DNA from: Cherax quadricarinatus
Taxonomy: Eukaryota; Arthropoda; Malacostraca; Decapoda; Parastacidae
Direction of reading: 5' to 3'
Length of the DNA: 64,000 nucleotides
Assembly: GCF_038502225.1 (NCBI RefSeq)
Contig: NC_091382.1
Coordinates: 9,918,920-9,982,919, forward strand
Shown here piece after piece: positions 31,955 through 43,724 of the stretch; the stretch's first letter is position 1, and every line of letters begins with the position of its first letter. The notes below the pieces were generated by a model, which worked only from the letters and a program-made list of their open reading frames with translations, was not told where the DNA came from and made no database searches. Made by a program: the position numbers and the translations under genes.

Positions 31955-33112
31955 TGGCAGCATCACCAGTCAACATCACCTGTCAGCATCACCTGTCAAC
32001 ATCACCTGTCAACATCACCTGTCAACATCACCTGTCAGCATCACCTGTCAACATCACCTGTCAGCATCACCTGTCAGCATCACCTGTCAACATCACCTGT
32101 CAGCATCACCTGTCAACATCACCTGTCAACATCACCTGTCAGCATCACCTGTCAACATCACCTGTCAACATCACCAAGTCAGCATCACCTGTCAACATCA
32201 CCTGTCAACATCACCTGTCAACATCACCAAGTCAGCATCACCTGTCAACATCACCTGTCAGCATCACCAGTCAACATCACCTGTCAACATCACCTGTCAA
32301 CATCACCTGTCAACATCACCAGTCAGCATCACCTGTCAACATCACCTGTCAGCATCACCTGTCAACATCACCAGTCAGCATCACCTGTCAACATCACCTG
32401 TCAACATCACCTGTCAACATCACCTGTCAGCATCACCTGTCAACATCACCAGTCAGCATCACCTGTCAACATCACCTGTCAACATCACCTGTCAACATCA
32501 CCTGTCAGCATCACCTGTCAACATCACCAGTCAGCATCACCAGTCAGCATCACCAGTCAACATCACAGGTCAACATCACCAGTCAACATCACCAGTCAAC
32601 ATCACCAGTCAACATCACCAGTCATCACCAGTCAACATCACCAGTCAACATCACCAGTCAACATCACCAGTCAGCATCACCAGTCAACATCACCTGTCAA
32701 CATCACCTGTCAACATCTTCTGTCAACATCACCTGTCAACATCACCTGTCATCACCTGTCAACATCACCTGTCAACATCACCAGTCAGCATCACCTGTCA
32801 TCACCTGTCAACATCACCTGTCAACATCACCAGTCAACATCACCTGTCAACATCACCTGTCAACATCACCAGTCAACATCACCTGTCAACATCACCTGTC
32901 AACATCACCTGTCAACATCGCCTGTCAACATCACCAGTCAGCATCACCTGTCAACATCACCTGTCAACATCACCAGTCAACATCACCTGTCAACATCACC
33001 AGTCAACATCACCTGTCAACATCACCTGTCAACATCACTTGTCAACATCACCTGCCAACATCACCAGTCAACATCACCTGTCAACATCATCTGTCAACAT
33101 CATCTGTCAGCC
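31955..33112. repeat. 13-bp minisatellite, about 88 units
   Basis: Unit CATCACCTGTCAA with variants CAGTCA and CAGC. Some units have small gains (ACCAAGTCAG) or losses (GTCATCACC). Three units make 39 bp, so two frames remain open for over 400 codons. These are not genes. Confidence 0.96.
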
Positions 33113-33600
33113 AGGCAGGTGGTGGTGCTGGAGGAAGAGAGGTAAGGAGTATGATTGGAATAGCTGGTAAGGGATATATACATGTCTGATGGGCCAGATT
33201 ATAAGGTAATGAAATCTGAGCTGAGATGATCAGGACAGAGCGAGATGATTGTGTGCCAGACGAATCTGAGATAGCAAGAATCTTGCTGAAACCAGCATGT
33301 GAAAGTGATGAGGGAGGGAGTGAGGGAGGGAAGAAGTGAAGGAGGCAGTGACGGAGGGTGAGGGGGGCGAGGGAGGGGGAGAAGGAATGGAGAGACTAGT
33401 AAAACGAAAAAAAGAGAGGGAGAGGGTGATGAAGAAAGGTAGAGAGAGAAAGGCTGATGCAAAGGGGAATTAGAGTGTTAGGTTAACATTTCACGTTAGT
33501 TTTACATTACTCTATGGCTCCTGTTCTTCATAATCTGGTCAACACAAACCTCTAAAAAGTACACTAACAATATTTACATTATTACAGCAGATGTTTTGGC
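33113..33600. other. Unique interval with purine-rich tract
   Basis: 33300-33440 is almost pure GA on the plus strand (GAGGGAGGGAGTGAGGGAGG and similar), capable of triplex-type structure. No gene recognised. Confidence 0.55.
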
Positions 33601-33659
33601 TTGATTATGAGCGTGTTGGTGCGTCAGAGAGGACCCAACACCCTCTTTACGCAATTTTT

Positions 33660-33962
33660 CCTCCATTATAAAGCTGTAAATGTCCTTAAATTGGAGATTT
33701 TAACGTTGTAAATGTCCTTAAACTGGAGAAATACAATTATTACAGATTATAACGTTGTAAAAGTCCTTAAGGACTTTTACAACGTTATAATGTTGTAAAT
33801 GTTGTAATGATGTATAATGTTATAACGTTATGTTCTATAATGTTGTAAATGTCCTTAAATTGGAGATTATAACGTTGTAAATGTCCTTAAACTGGAGATT
33901 ATAACGTTGTAAATGTCCTTAAATTGATTATAACGTTGTAAATGTCCTTAAACTGGAGAAAC
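33660..33962. repeat. Degenerate about 33-bp repeat with a perfect palindrome
   Basis: About seven copies of TTATAACGTTGTAAATGTCC plus TTAAACTGGAGA with length variation. At 33746-33791 two copies meet head to head: ATTATAACGTTGTAAAAGTC and CTT form a 23-bp arm followed at once by its exact complement (no spacer). Confidence 0.9.
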
Positions 33963-35084
33963 GCAAGAACTATGGATGAGAATTTGATTCTCTGCCTGGA
34001 AACAGATGAAGGTTTCCCAGCAAGAAGCAGGTACACAGAAGAGCATATCTCTAAAGAATAACTGTGGTTAGGTGTAGGCCATTACATCTCCTTACTCTTA
34101 GCAGGGATGCCTTGCTTCTCAAGTCGGGGGTAAAGTTAGATACCATCCACACACCTAAGCTGTTTGGCACCATAAAAGGAATTTGAGAGGTGATTTGATC
34201 ACAGTAGTTAGTATGCTGAAGCACGTAATATGTGACTCCTAACTTGGACGGGGAATTACCTTGGCATATAAGGCGCACAAGTGTCGGCTGCTTCCAACGA
34301 ATGTCAATGTTTGTAAGCAGTTGTAACGTAACGTTGGTAAACAACTGCTAAAGCGTAACTCAAGAGTTTGACCTTGAGCATATAAAGTGCATCTTATATC
34401 CCGGAAAATATAATAAGTACTCACGTTCTTTAGATCTCAATCGTTTACATGGAACAACAATGTTCAACTATTCTTAAGTTGTTGTTAGAGGAACACATGT
34501 CATTCTTATGTACAGGTTTTACCAGCCATTTGTGTAAAGGCAATAAGAGATAATTTGAGTTTATTTAATAACAAACTAGTATGCCCAGAGGTGGCCAAGG
34601 ATGATTTCCCTCTAATTCAGAGTGACTTGTAAATGCTCCAAATCGGACCGAAACGTCGTCATAAGCGTCTCCCTCCTACGTGTGGGTAATTTATGTATTG
34701 TGCCTTTATCCTTCATGGAAACATTAGTGTGACGAATTATTCTCCAGTTGTAGAAAGATTTTAGAAAAAAGAAAGCAACGTAATTATAACACTAAATATA
34801 CTGCCTCACCCCTAGCTCAGAAAAATATGACTTGTTGAGTCCTGATTTATCGCACCAGCTAATGCCACTGAGTCTGAAAGTAGATAAGTTCATAATGTGC
34901 AAGAGTTCAAGTAGGAATAACAGCTTTACGGCTTTATCAGAACTGCTACTGAGCAGAAAAAAGATACCTAATGCCCCAGTAATCCGAAGCTTTGAGTATC
35001 CAATACAGTCATCTATGGAAAAATAAATGTAAATAAAAGAAGAATTTCTGAAAGCTAGTGCAGACCTCTTCTGTTTGGACCAGA
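33963..35084. other. Intergenic interval
   Basis: Around 34640 is CGGACCGAAACGTCGTCATA, another CGAAACGT-type repeat followed by GTGGGTAATTTATGTATTG, resembling 52925-53010 and 62755-62885. No gene recognised. The frames of 60-101 aa here show no domains. Confidence 0.5.
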
Positions 35085-36325
35085 TAGTAACATGCACTCT
35101 TAAAAATCAGTAACATGTTTGGACCAGATAGTAACATGCACTCTTAAAAATCAGTAACATGTTTGGACCAGATAGTAACATGCACTCTTAAAAATCAGTA
35201 ACATGTTTGGACCAGATAGTAACATGCACTCTTAAAAATCAGTAACATGTTTGGACCAGATAGTAACATGCACTCTTAAAAATCAGTAACATGTTTGGAC
35301 CAGATAGTAACATGCACTCTTAAAAATCAGTAACATGTTTGGACCAGATAGTAACATGCACTCTTAAAAATCAGTAACATGTTTGGACCTTAAAAATCAG
35401 TATGTTTGGACCCAGATAGTAACATGCACTCTTAAAAATCAGTAACATATTTGGACCCAGATAGTAACATGCACTCTTAAAAATCAGTAACATATTTGGA
35501 CCCAGATAGTAACATGCACTCTTAAAAATCAGTAACATGTTTGGACCCAGATAGTAACATGCACTCTTAAAAATCAGTAACATGTTTGGACCCAGATAGT
35601 AACATGCACATCAGTAACATGTTTGGACCCAGATAGTAACATGCACTCTTAAAAATCAGTAACATGTTTGGACCCAGATAGTAACATGCACTCTTAAAAA
35701 TCAGTAACATGTTTGGACCCAGATAGTAACATGCACTCTTAAAAATCAGTAACATGTTTGGACCCAGATAGTAACATGCACTCTTAAAAATCAGTAACAT
35801 GTTTGGACCCAGATAGTAACATGCACTCTTAAAAATCAGTAACATGTTTGGACCCAGATAGTAACATGCACTCTTAAAAATCAGTAACATGTTTGGACCC
35901 AGATAGTAACATGCACTCTTAAAAATCAGTAACATGTTTGGACCCAGATAGTAACATGCAGTAACATGTTTGGAGTAAACATGCACTCTTAAAAATCAGT
36001 AACATGTTTGGACCCAGATAGTAACATGCACTCTTAAAAATCAGTAACATGTTTGGACCCAGATAGTAACATGCACTCTTAAAAATCAGTAACATATTTG
36101 GACCCAGATAGTAACATGCACTCTTAAAAATCAGTAACATGTTTGGACCCAGATAGTAACATGCACTCTTAAAAATCAGTAACATATTTGGACCCAGATA
36201 GTAACATGCACTCTTAAAAATCAGTAACATGTTTGGACCAGATAGTAACATGCACTCTTAAAAATCAGTAACATGTTTGGACCAGATAGTAACATGCACT
36301 CTTAAAAATCAGTAACATTTAGGCT
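35085..36325. repeat. 44/45-bp satellite, about 28 units
   Basis: Units hold ATGTTTGGACC(C)AGATAG, TAACATGCACTCTTAAAAA and TCAGTAAC. The left third has 44-bp units with GGACCAG, the middle has 45-bp units with GGACCCAG, and the last few return to 44 bp. The 45-bp part creates an artefactual 15-aa repeat frame on the minus strand. Confidence 0.96.
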
Positions 36326-36856
36326 CAGATAGTGACACGTACTCTTAAAAATCAGTAACCTGTAAGATGAGGCTATTTCGATCAGTGTGAGGTCATCTTC
36401 AGATGGAGATAGAAAGGCACAAGTTTCTTTCCACACTCCACTTCTGTCTTCGTGTGAAAGCCTTTTAATAAAAATGTATAACGAATGTAAAAGCCGTAAT
36501 GTGCACTGTGTGTACTGAAGCAAGGATTATATAGCTTTGAGAAGAGATATAGATCATTATTATTAATGTATGGTTATTCCGATATCCAAGAGATAATACG
36601 ATTATACTTGTGATGAAATATCAGGTAAACAAACGAAGATTGTAAATAATCTTGTAAAAAACTGTAAATAGTATTCGTGAAATCTTTGTATATGATTTGA
36701 AAACAATGTATCGATTTGTGTTCATGATAATTATGACTGGGGAGTTACCTGTGCTGGACTAGTAATCAACGTGTTCTAGCTAATTAAGATTTTCTTTTAA
36801 ATCTGTGGTGGGTAGCACTGTGTTGTCAAATGAGTTAAGTAATACACGCGCAATAC
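36326..36856. other. Unique interval
   Basis: No gene or repeat recognised beyond the decayed edge of the 45-bp array. Confidence 0.45.
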
Positions 36857-37295
36857 GTGGATAGTAGTAATAATAGCAGTAGTAATAGTAGTAGTAGTAG
36901 TAATAGTAGTAGTAATAGCAGTAGTAGTAGTAATAATAGTAGTAGTAATAGTAGTAGTAATAGCAGTAGTAGTAGTAATAATAGTAGTAGTAATAGTAGT
37001 AGTAATAGCAGTAGTAGTAGTAATAATAGTAGTAGTAATAGTAGTAGTAATAGTAGTAGTAATAGCAGTAGTAGTAGTAGTAATAGCAGTAGTAGTAGTA
37101 ATAGCAGTAGTAGTAGTAATAGTAATAATAGTAGTAATAATAGTAATAGTAGTAATAGTAATAATTATTATAATAAAAAAGAAGCGCTAAGCCACAAGGG
37201 CTATACAGCAGTAATAATAATAATAATAGTAATAGTAGTAATAGTAGTAATAGTAATAGTAGCAGTAGTAGTAGCAGCAGCAGCAGTAGAGTTGT
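36857..37295. repeat. (AGT/AAT)n trinucleotide array with an inserted repeat end
   Basis: About 440 bp of AGT, AAT and AGC triplets. It is interrupted at about 37158-37210 by AAAAAAGAAGCGCTAAGCC and CTATACAGCAG, the left end of the GCGCTAA repeat (as at 3103-3151). Confidence 0.93.
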
Positions 37296-37347
37296 AGGCA
37301 AGGCCAACTAGTGGAAGTCATGGGAGTACATACGGGATACAGAGCAT

Positions 37348-37515
37348 TATTATAATCAAGGGGAAGCGCTAAACCCGTAGGATTATACAGCGCCTGGGGG
37401 GGATGTGGAAGGCATTCAGGCTTAATTCGGGGAACTGGAGCACAGATCCAATTCCCTAAATCAAGAGCCCCTCACCAACATCAAGGAACCTTCCCTGAGG
37501 GGGGGGGGATACAGA
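37348..37515 (+). mobile_element. Dispersed repeat, GCGCTAA family (longest copy)
   Basis: Begins ATTATTATAATCAAGGGGAA and contains GCGCTAAACCCGTAGGATTA, TACAGCGCCTGG, AGGCATTCAGGCTTAATTC, CAATTCCCTAAATCAAGAGC and ACCTTCCCTGAGG, ending in a G run. Noncoding. Confidence 0.75.
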
Positions 37516-37648
37516 GCAGAGGACCTATGAAATCCAAACCGAGGCTATCTGTCGTGTAGAATTACTTCTACCTAGCTTAAGAACCACGGTGTATTATCTG
37601 GGTGTGAGAATCATGGATAGCAAGTGGTCAGTACAGCTGGTTACGAAG

Positions 37649-38938
37649 TGTTACAAAAAACGCGATTTCTAAAAAGCTTAGAGATCTCCAGGTAATACTA
37701 GAAAGGACTGCCCTTCTAGCATCCAGCCTGTTACTGGGTTTTCGTAACAATTAGTCAGTATCCTTGTCCAATTATCCATTAGAATTCAATAAGAATTATT
37801 AGTTCTTCAGGATTACAACTGGTAGGCTACTAACTAGAGAAATTAAAATTTAATAAATTTATTAACTAAAGTTGTCTAGGCGTATATCAAATTAAATTAA
37901 ATCAATATCAACAAAATAAGAAAAATCACTTCTCTCGTGTACAGTAGTATTGTGCCTTGAGGCACATATCACATCTTTATATCTTAAGTACCGTCTGGTA
38001 CATTAGCATTTAATAATACAATATACAAATAAGTTTGTGTGTAGGAGTGTAAGTGCTCTAAGTAGTTCGCTATGTCTCACGACTCTACTAGACTTAAACA
38101 AGTGACTGACAAAGTCCTCTCATAAACTAACTTCTTGACCAACTGGCAATCAGAACAGTCTGCTTGAACAATAAAACGACTGATAAGCCGAACAACAATA
38201 TAACAAGCAACTGCGACACCATCAGGATCAAGGGGATAATATAACAACACTAAGTAGGGGCCATCTGCAGATCCTCCACAAAAGTCACAAAACTCCCATA
38301 CTACTGAATCTAAGTTCAGCATAAGAAAATCCCCGACTGTGACAGTACACAGATACCAGTACAAGTTAGGCCAGAAGCTACAGCTCAGGACCTGAGTTGC
38401 TCAGTGTCTATGAGACACACAACCTCAGTACAACGTCGAAAATCACTAAGTCTATACGATGTTCTGTGAACAGAGTCCCACAGAATCTACAACAATAATG
38501 AGACAGAGACGATCTTCCAACAAGGGCCAATAAGGGAGGAGAGTTAGGCACTTGTCAGGTATACATCCAACCACCAAGAGAGTCTAGACCAGACTGAATA
38601 CTTCAGGCGAGGTGAGGACACCCCCCCCCCCTCGATCACGTGATAGCTCCGTGGACAGTTGCTGCCCAGCAACAACGAGAAGCCGGCAGAGTAACGAGCC
38701 ACAAGCGATAATTACAATAGTTAGACAATCAAGACTTGAACTATAAAGGAGCACATAATGTTAATATATGAATGTTACATCCTACCTAACGAAAGTAACT
38801 AAGTCAAATAATATAAAGCAATATATTTACGATTTAGCTATTATCGCAAATATAAGCAATATAAAATTATATGAAAAGGTAATATACATTATATACATAT
38901 ACATAATATACATTGTAACCCATTCAGGGGTTGCAACA
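37649..38938 (-). mobile_element. Solo LTR (copy 2), 1290 bp, opposite strand
   Basis: As written it starts TGTTACAAAAAACGCG and ends CAGGGGTTGCAACA, the reverse complement of the ends of copy 1 at 25786-26971. Internal sequence also matches along its length (for example AGAGATCTCCAGGTAATACT and CTCCACAAAAGTC), with about 100 bp of indel differences. It is flanked by a perfect 5-bp duplication CGAAG (37644-37648 and 38939-38943). No internal retroelement sequence is present, so it is a solo LTR. Confidence 0.87.
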
Positions 38939-38943
38939 CGAAG

Positions 38944-39269
38944 CGATAAGTCCAGATATTCTCTACATGATTATTTCAAAGATATTACTTTATGGAGAGG
39001 CGAAACATCTGTTATAGATAAGCAGAGGTTGTGGCTTATTGTTCAACATGTCGTTATTTTATACTGACACGTTTGACACCTTTGTTTGATAAACCTTTCA
39101 CTAATAAGTATAGAATTAAGCATAGTGTAATTATGTTACTTGAAACTAATAGTGAAATACGAATCAGTGTCATCAACACCCATGAACACCCATCACCAAT
39201 GATGCCCAGGTTGTCATTTGCAACATAACGAAGCTGGAAATCCAAGATGCGGCTTCCAACTCACCCACC
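38944..39269. other. Unique interval
   Basis: Contains GAGAGGCGAAACATCTGTTA near 38996 (recurrent motif, degenerate). No gene recognised. Confidence 0.5.
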
Positions 39270-40500
39270 AACGTCCTAGTGATGGATCAGTGGTCCTGGT
39301 GATGGTCAGTGGTCCTGGTGATGGATCAGTGGTCCTGGTGATGGTCAGTGGTCCTGGTGATGGTCAGTGGTCCTGGTGATGGTCAGTGGTCCTGGTGATG
39401 GATCAGTGGTCCTGGTGATGGTCAGTGGTCCTGGTGATGGTCAGTGGTCCTGGTGATGGTCAGTGGTCCTGGTGATGGTCAGTGGTCCTGGTGATGGTCA
39501 GTCCTGGTGATGGTCAGTGGTCCTAGTGATGGTCAGTGGTCCTAGTGATGGTCAGTGGTCCTAGTGATGGTCAGTAGTCCTAGTGATGGTCAGTAGTCCT
39601 AGTGATGGTCAGTAGTCCTAGTGATGGATCAGTGGTCCTGGTGATCAGTGGTCCAAGTGATGATCAGTGGTCCTGGTGATGGTCAGTGGTCCTGGTGATG
39701 GTCAGTGGTCCTGGTGATGGATCAGTGGTCCTGGTGATGGATCAGTGGTCCTGGTGATCAGTGGTCTGGTGATCAGTGGTCCTAGTGATGGATCAGGATC
39801 AGTATGTCCTGGTGATGGTCAGTGGTCCTGGTGATGAATCAGTGGTCCTGGTGATGGTCAGTGGTCCTGGTGATGGTCAGTGGTCCTGGTGATGGTCAGT
39901 GGTCCTGGTGATGATCAGTGGTCCTGGTGATGGATCAGTGTTCCTGGTGATGGCTCAGTGGTCCTGGTGATGGTCAGTGGTCCTGGTGATGGTCAGTGGT
40001 CCTGGTGATGGTCAGTGGTCCTGGTGATGGTCAGTGGTCCTGGTGATGGTCAGTGGTCCTAGTGATGGTCAGTGGTCCTGGTGATGGTCAGTGGTCCTAG
40101 TGATGGTCAGTGGTCCTGGTGATGGTCAGTGGTCCTAGTGATGGATCAGTGGTCCTGGTGATGGATCAGTGGTCCTGGTGATGGATCAGTGGTCCTGGTG
40201 ATGGTCAGTGGTCCTAGTGATGGATCAGTGGTCCTGGTGATGGCCAGTGGTCCTGGTGATGGTCAGTGGTCCTGGTGATGGTCAGTGGTCCTGGTGATGG
40301 TCAGTGGTCCTGGTGATGGTCAGTGGTCCTGGTGATGATTCAGGGGTCCTGGTGATGATTCAGGGGTCCTGGTGATGGATCAGTGGTCCTGGTGATGGTC
40401 AGTGGTCCTGGTGATGATTCAGGGGTCCTGGTGATGATTCAGGGGTCCTGGTGATAATTCAGGGGTCCTGGTGATGATTCAGGGGTCCTGGTGATGGATC
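39270..40500. repeat. 19-bp minisatellite, about 60 units
   Basis: Unit CAGTGGTCCTGGTGATGGT with GGATCAG (3 bp longer) and CCTAGTG variants. Near the right end GATTCAGGGG replaces GGTCAGTGG in several units. Confidence 0.95.
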
Positions 40501-41505
40501 AGTGGTACTGGTGGTTTATGAAGGATCAATAGTACTGGCGTATGAAGGATCAGTAGTCCTGGTAATGTATGAAGGATCAGTGGTCCTGGTGGTGGTGTAT
40601 GAAGGATCAGTGGTCCTGGTGTATGAAGGATCAGTGGTCCTGGTGTATGAAGGATCAGTGGTCCTGGTGGTGTATGAATGATCAGTGATCCTGGCAGTGT
40701 ATGAAGGATCAGTAGTCCTGGTAGTGTATGAAGGATCAGTGGTCCTGGTAGTGTATGAAGGATCAGTGATCCTGGCAGTGTATGAAGCATCAGTGGTCCT
40801 GGCAGTGTATGAAGGATCAGTGGTCCTGGCAGTGTATGAAGGATCAGTGGTCCTGGCAGTGTATGAAGGATCAGTGGTCCTGGTAGTGTATGAAGGATCA
40901 GTGGTCCTGGTGGTGTATGAAAGACCAGTGGTCCTGGTGGTGTATGAAGGATCAGTGGTCCTGGTGGTGTATGAAGGACCAGTGGTCCTGGTGGTGTATA
41001 AAGGATCAGTGGTCCTGGTGGTGCATGAAAGACCAGTGGTCCTGGTGGTGTATAAAGGATCAGTGGTCCTGGTGGTGTATAAAGGATCAGTGGTCCTGGT
41101 AGTGTATAAAGAATCAGTGGTCCTAGTGGTGTATGAAGGATCAGTGGTCCTGGTGGTGTATGAAGGAATAGTGGTCCTGGTGGTGTATAAAGGATCAGTG
41201 GTCCTGGTAGTGTATGAAGGACCAGTGGTCCTGGTGGTGTATGACGGATCAGTGGTCCTGGTGGTGTATGAAGGACCAGTGGTCCTGGTGGTGTGTGAAG
41301 GATCAATGGTCCTGGTGGTGTATGAAGGATCAGTGGTCCTGGTGGTGTATGAAGGACCAGTGGTCCTGGTGGTGTATGAAGGACCAGTGGTCCTGGTGGT
41401 GTATGAAGGATCAGTGGTCCTGGTGGTGTATGAAGGACCAGTGGTCCTGGTGGTGTATGAAGGACCAGTGGTCCTGGTGGTGTATGAAGGACCAGTGGTA
41501 AGTGG
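40501..41505. repeat. 27-bp minisatellite, about 37 units
   Basis: Unit CAGTGGTCCTGGTGGTGTAT plus GAAGGAT (or GAAGGAC). It shares CAGTGGTCCTGGTG with the adjoining 19-bp array, the remainder being a new 13-bp segment. Open frames of up to 418 codons on both strands are artefacts of the period. Confidence 0.95.
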
Positions 41506-41727
41506 CAGTGTATGATCAACGAGGCCTGGGAGGTAATACTCGAAGTAATACATCAAAGCAGAGAAGATCTCGAGGGAGGACTCAAGTATCAATATTCTGG
41601 CCAGCCATCCCCAAAAAAGTATTCCGACTAGAAAATATATTACATTAAATATATCACGAAAATATTCATCCCAGCAATAAGGAAAGTATATGATACTTAC
41701 AGGAAATATTACGACTAATATTAAGAT

Positions 41728-42017
41728 AAGATAAGATTTCGTTTGGATTTTTAACCCCAGAGGGTTAGCCACCCAGGATAACCCAAGAAAGTTAGTGCGT
41801 CATCGAGGACTGTCTAACTTATTTCCATTGTGGTCCTTAATCTTGTCCCCCAGGATGCGACCCACACCAGTCGACTAACACCCAGGTACCTATTTGCTTC
41901 TAGGTGAACAGGACAACAGGTGTAAGGAAACGTGTCAAAATGTGTTCACCCGCCAGGAATCGAACCCGGGCCCTCCGTGTGTGAAGCGGGAGCTTTAGCC
42001 ACCAGGCCACCGGCTAT
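41728..42017 (-). mobile_element. tRNA-derived SINE, type 3 (copy b)
   Basis: On the minus strand: GGTGGCCTGGTGGCTAAAGC, CTCCCGCTTCACACACGG, B-box GGGTTCGATTCCTGG, CGTTTCCTTACACCTGTTG, the segment CACCTAGAAGCAAATAGG, core GTACCTGGGTGTTAGTCGAC and GGGTCGCATCCTGGGGGA, and tail CACAATGGAAATAAGTTAGA to GGTTAAAAATCC with a short (TTATC)n-like end. Complete copy. Confidence 0.87.
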
Positions 42018-42325
42018 CACACTAAGGATTGCAATATTATAGATGCGTATAGCAATGAGATAACAAAATATAGGAATATTCCGGACGAGGATTTATAACA
42101 GGTCATTCCTGTATATATAAAGGCATAACTGACTTGTATATCTGTAGAACTGTGTTTGTAAATAGTCATATGCATCGTAACAGATGTCATGTACATCTGT
42201 GTCTTCAACTGTGCTAGAATAATGTAAATGCTTTTCAAATTTTTTATATCCTTGCATTGGTGTAATAATTCTCTTGTTTTAATTATTTGAAACTACGGGT
42301 ATATTTATACATGCTGTACATATAT

Positions 42326-42443
<118 letters not shown>

Positions 42444-42689
42444 TGTTCAGTAATTGAAGTCTTTCTTGTAGTATTTTTTTGGGTATTTGTTGAGGGAACG
42501 TTGTCACCACTGGTATTGAAGTGAGTGTCGTTTTAGCTAGTAGTTGAGCTATTAATAGGTAGCTGGCAGTTAGCTAGCAGATATTCATGGGGACGGTGGA
42601 TGCTTCGCCTTGAAGGCTGGAGGTTGCCTGTGACAACACCAGCCAACTCGCATACCTGTACTGACACTTAGGTGTTCAATCCCTGAAGT

Positions 42690-42930
42690 ACTAGCCTCTG
42701 TTACGTGCAAGATAGTCCCTGAGTAGGAAAGACTGTGCACTCCCTGTTACGTGCAAGTTAGTCCTTGAGGAGAGGGACTGTGCACTCCTTGACATACCAG
42801 ACTCACAAGCTACTCTCTGAGGAGGAGGGCCTCTGTGCACCCCGTAACATACTAACCACTGTTACAAACAAGCTACTCCCTGAGCATGAGGGGCTGTGTA
42901 CACTCCTTAACATACGTACTAACCTCCGTA
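42690..42930. repeat. Degenerate about 60-bp tandem repeat, four units
   Basis: Phrases such as CTGTTACGTGCAAGTTAGTC, CTTGAGGAGAGGGACTGTGC and ACTCCTTGACATAC recur four times with 20 to 30 percent change by eye. Confidence 0.75.
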
Positions 42931-42932
42931 CC

Positions 42933-42935
<3 letters not shown>

Positions 42936-43012
<77 letters not shown>
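42936..43012. repeat. (AC)n microsatellite at a LINE 5' junction
   Basis: About 76 bp of AC. LINE family B copy 1 begins immediately after it. Confidence 0.97.
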
Positions 43013-43016
<4 letters not shown>

Positions 43017-43724
43017 TTCAGACTACAGACCTCACTCAGGGAGAAAGACCTTGGGGTGACCCTAACACCGAGCACATCACCGGAGGCACACATCAACCAA
43101 ATAACCGCTGCAGCATACGGGCGCCTGGCAAACCTGAGAATAGCGTTCCGATACCTTAATAAGGAATCGTTCAAGACACTGTACACTGTGTATGTTAGGC
43201 CCATACTGGAGTATGCAGCATCAGTCTGGAACCCACACCTGGTCAAGCACGTCAAGAAGTTAGTGAAAGTACAAAGGTTTGCAACAAGGCTAGTCCCAGA
43301 GCTCAAGGGAATGTCGTACGAGGAAAGGTTAAGGGAAATCGGACTGACGACACTGGAGGACGACAGAAGGGTCAGGGGAGACATGATAACGACATACAAG
43401 ATACTGCGGGGAATAGACAAGGTGGACAGAGATAGGATGTTCCAGAGAGGGGACACAGGGACAAGGGGTCACAACTGGAAGCTGAAGACTCAGACGAGTC
43501 ACAGGGACGTTAGGAAGTATTTCTTCAGTCATAGAGTTGTTAGCAAGCAGAATAGCCTAGCAAGTGTAGTGGAGGCAGGAACCATACATAGTTTTAAGAA
43601 GAGGTATGACAAAGCTCAGGAAGCAGAGAGAGAGAGGATCCAGTAGCGATCAGTGAAGAGGCGGGGCCAGGAGCGGAGTCTCGACCCCTGCAACCACAAT
43701 TAGGTGAATTAGGTGAGTACACAC
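43013..43724 (+). mobile_element. CR1-type LINE, family B, copy 1 (3' part only)
   Basis: Starts in the C-terminal part of the RT protein and runs to the common 3' tail TAGCGATCAGTGAAGAGGCG, CTCGACCCCTGCAACCACAA and TTAGGTGAGTAC. Almost identical to 46540-47265, so either recent or converted. Its coding part (to 43646) is open and includes KTLYTVYVRPILEYAASVWN, VQRFATRLVPELKGMSYEER and KYFFSHRVVSK. Confidence 0.87.

Noticed and set aside
31938..33189. Two overlapping frames of about 410 codons
   Set aside because: Artefacts of the 13-bp array (three units make 39 bp).
40479..41772. Pro/Thr-rich and Trp-rich repeat frames on both strands
   Set aside because: Artefacts of the 27-bp array at 40501-41505.
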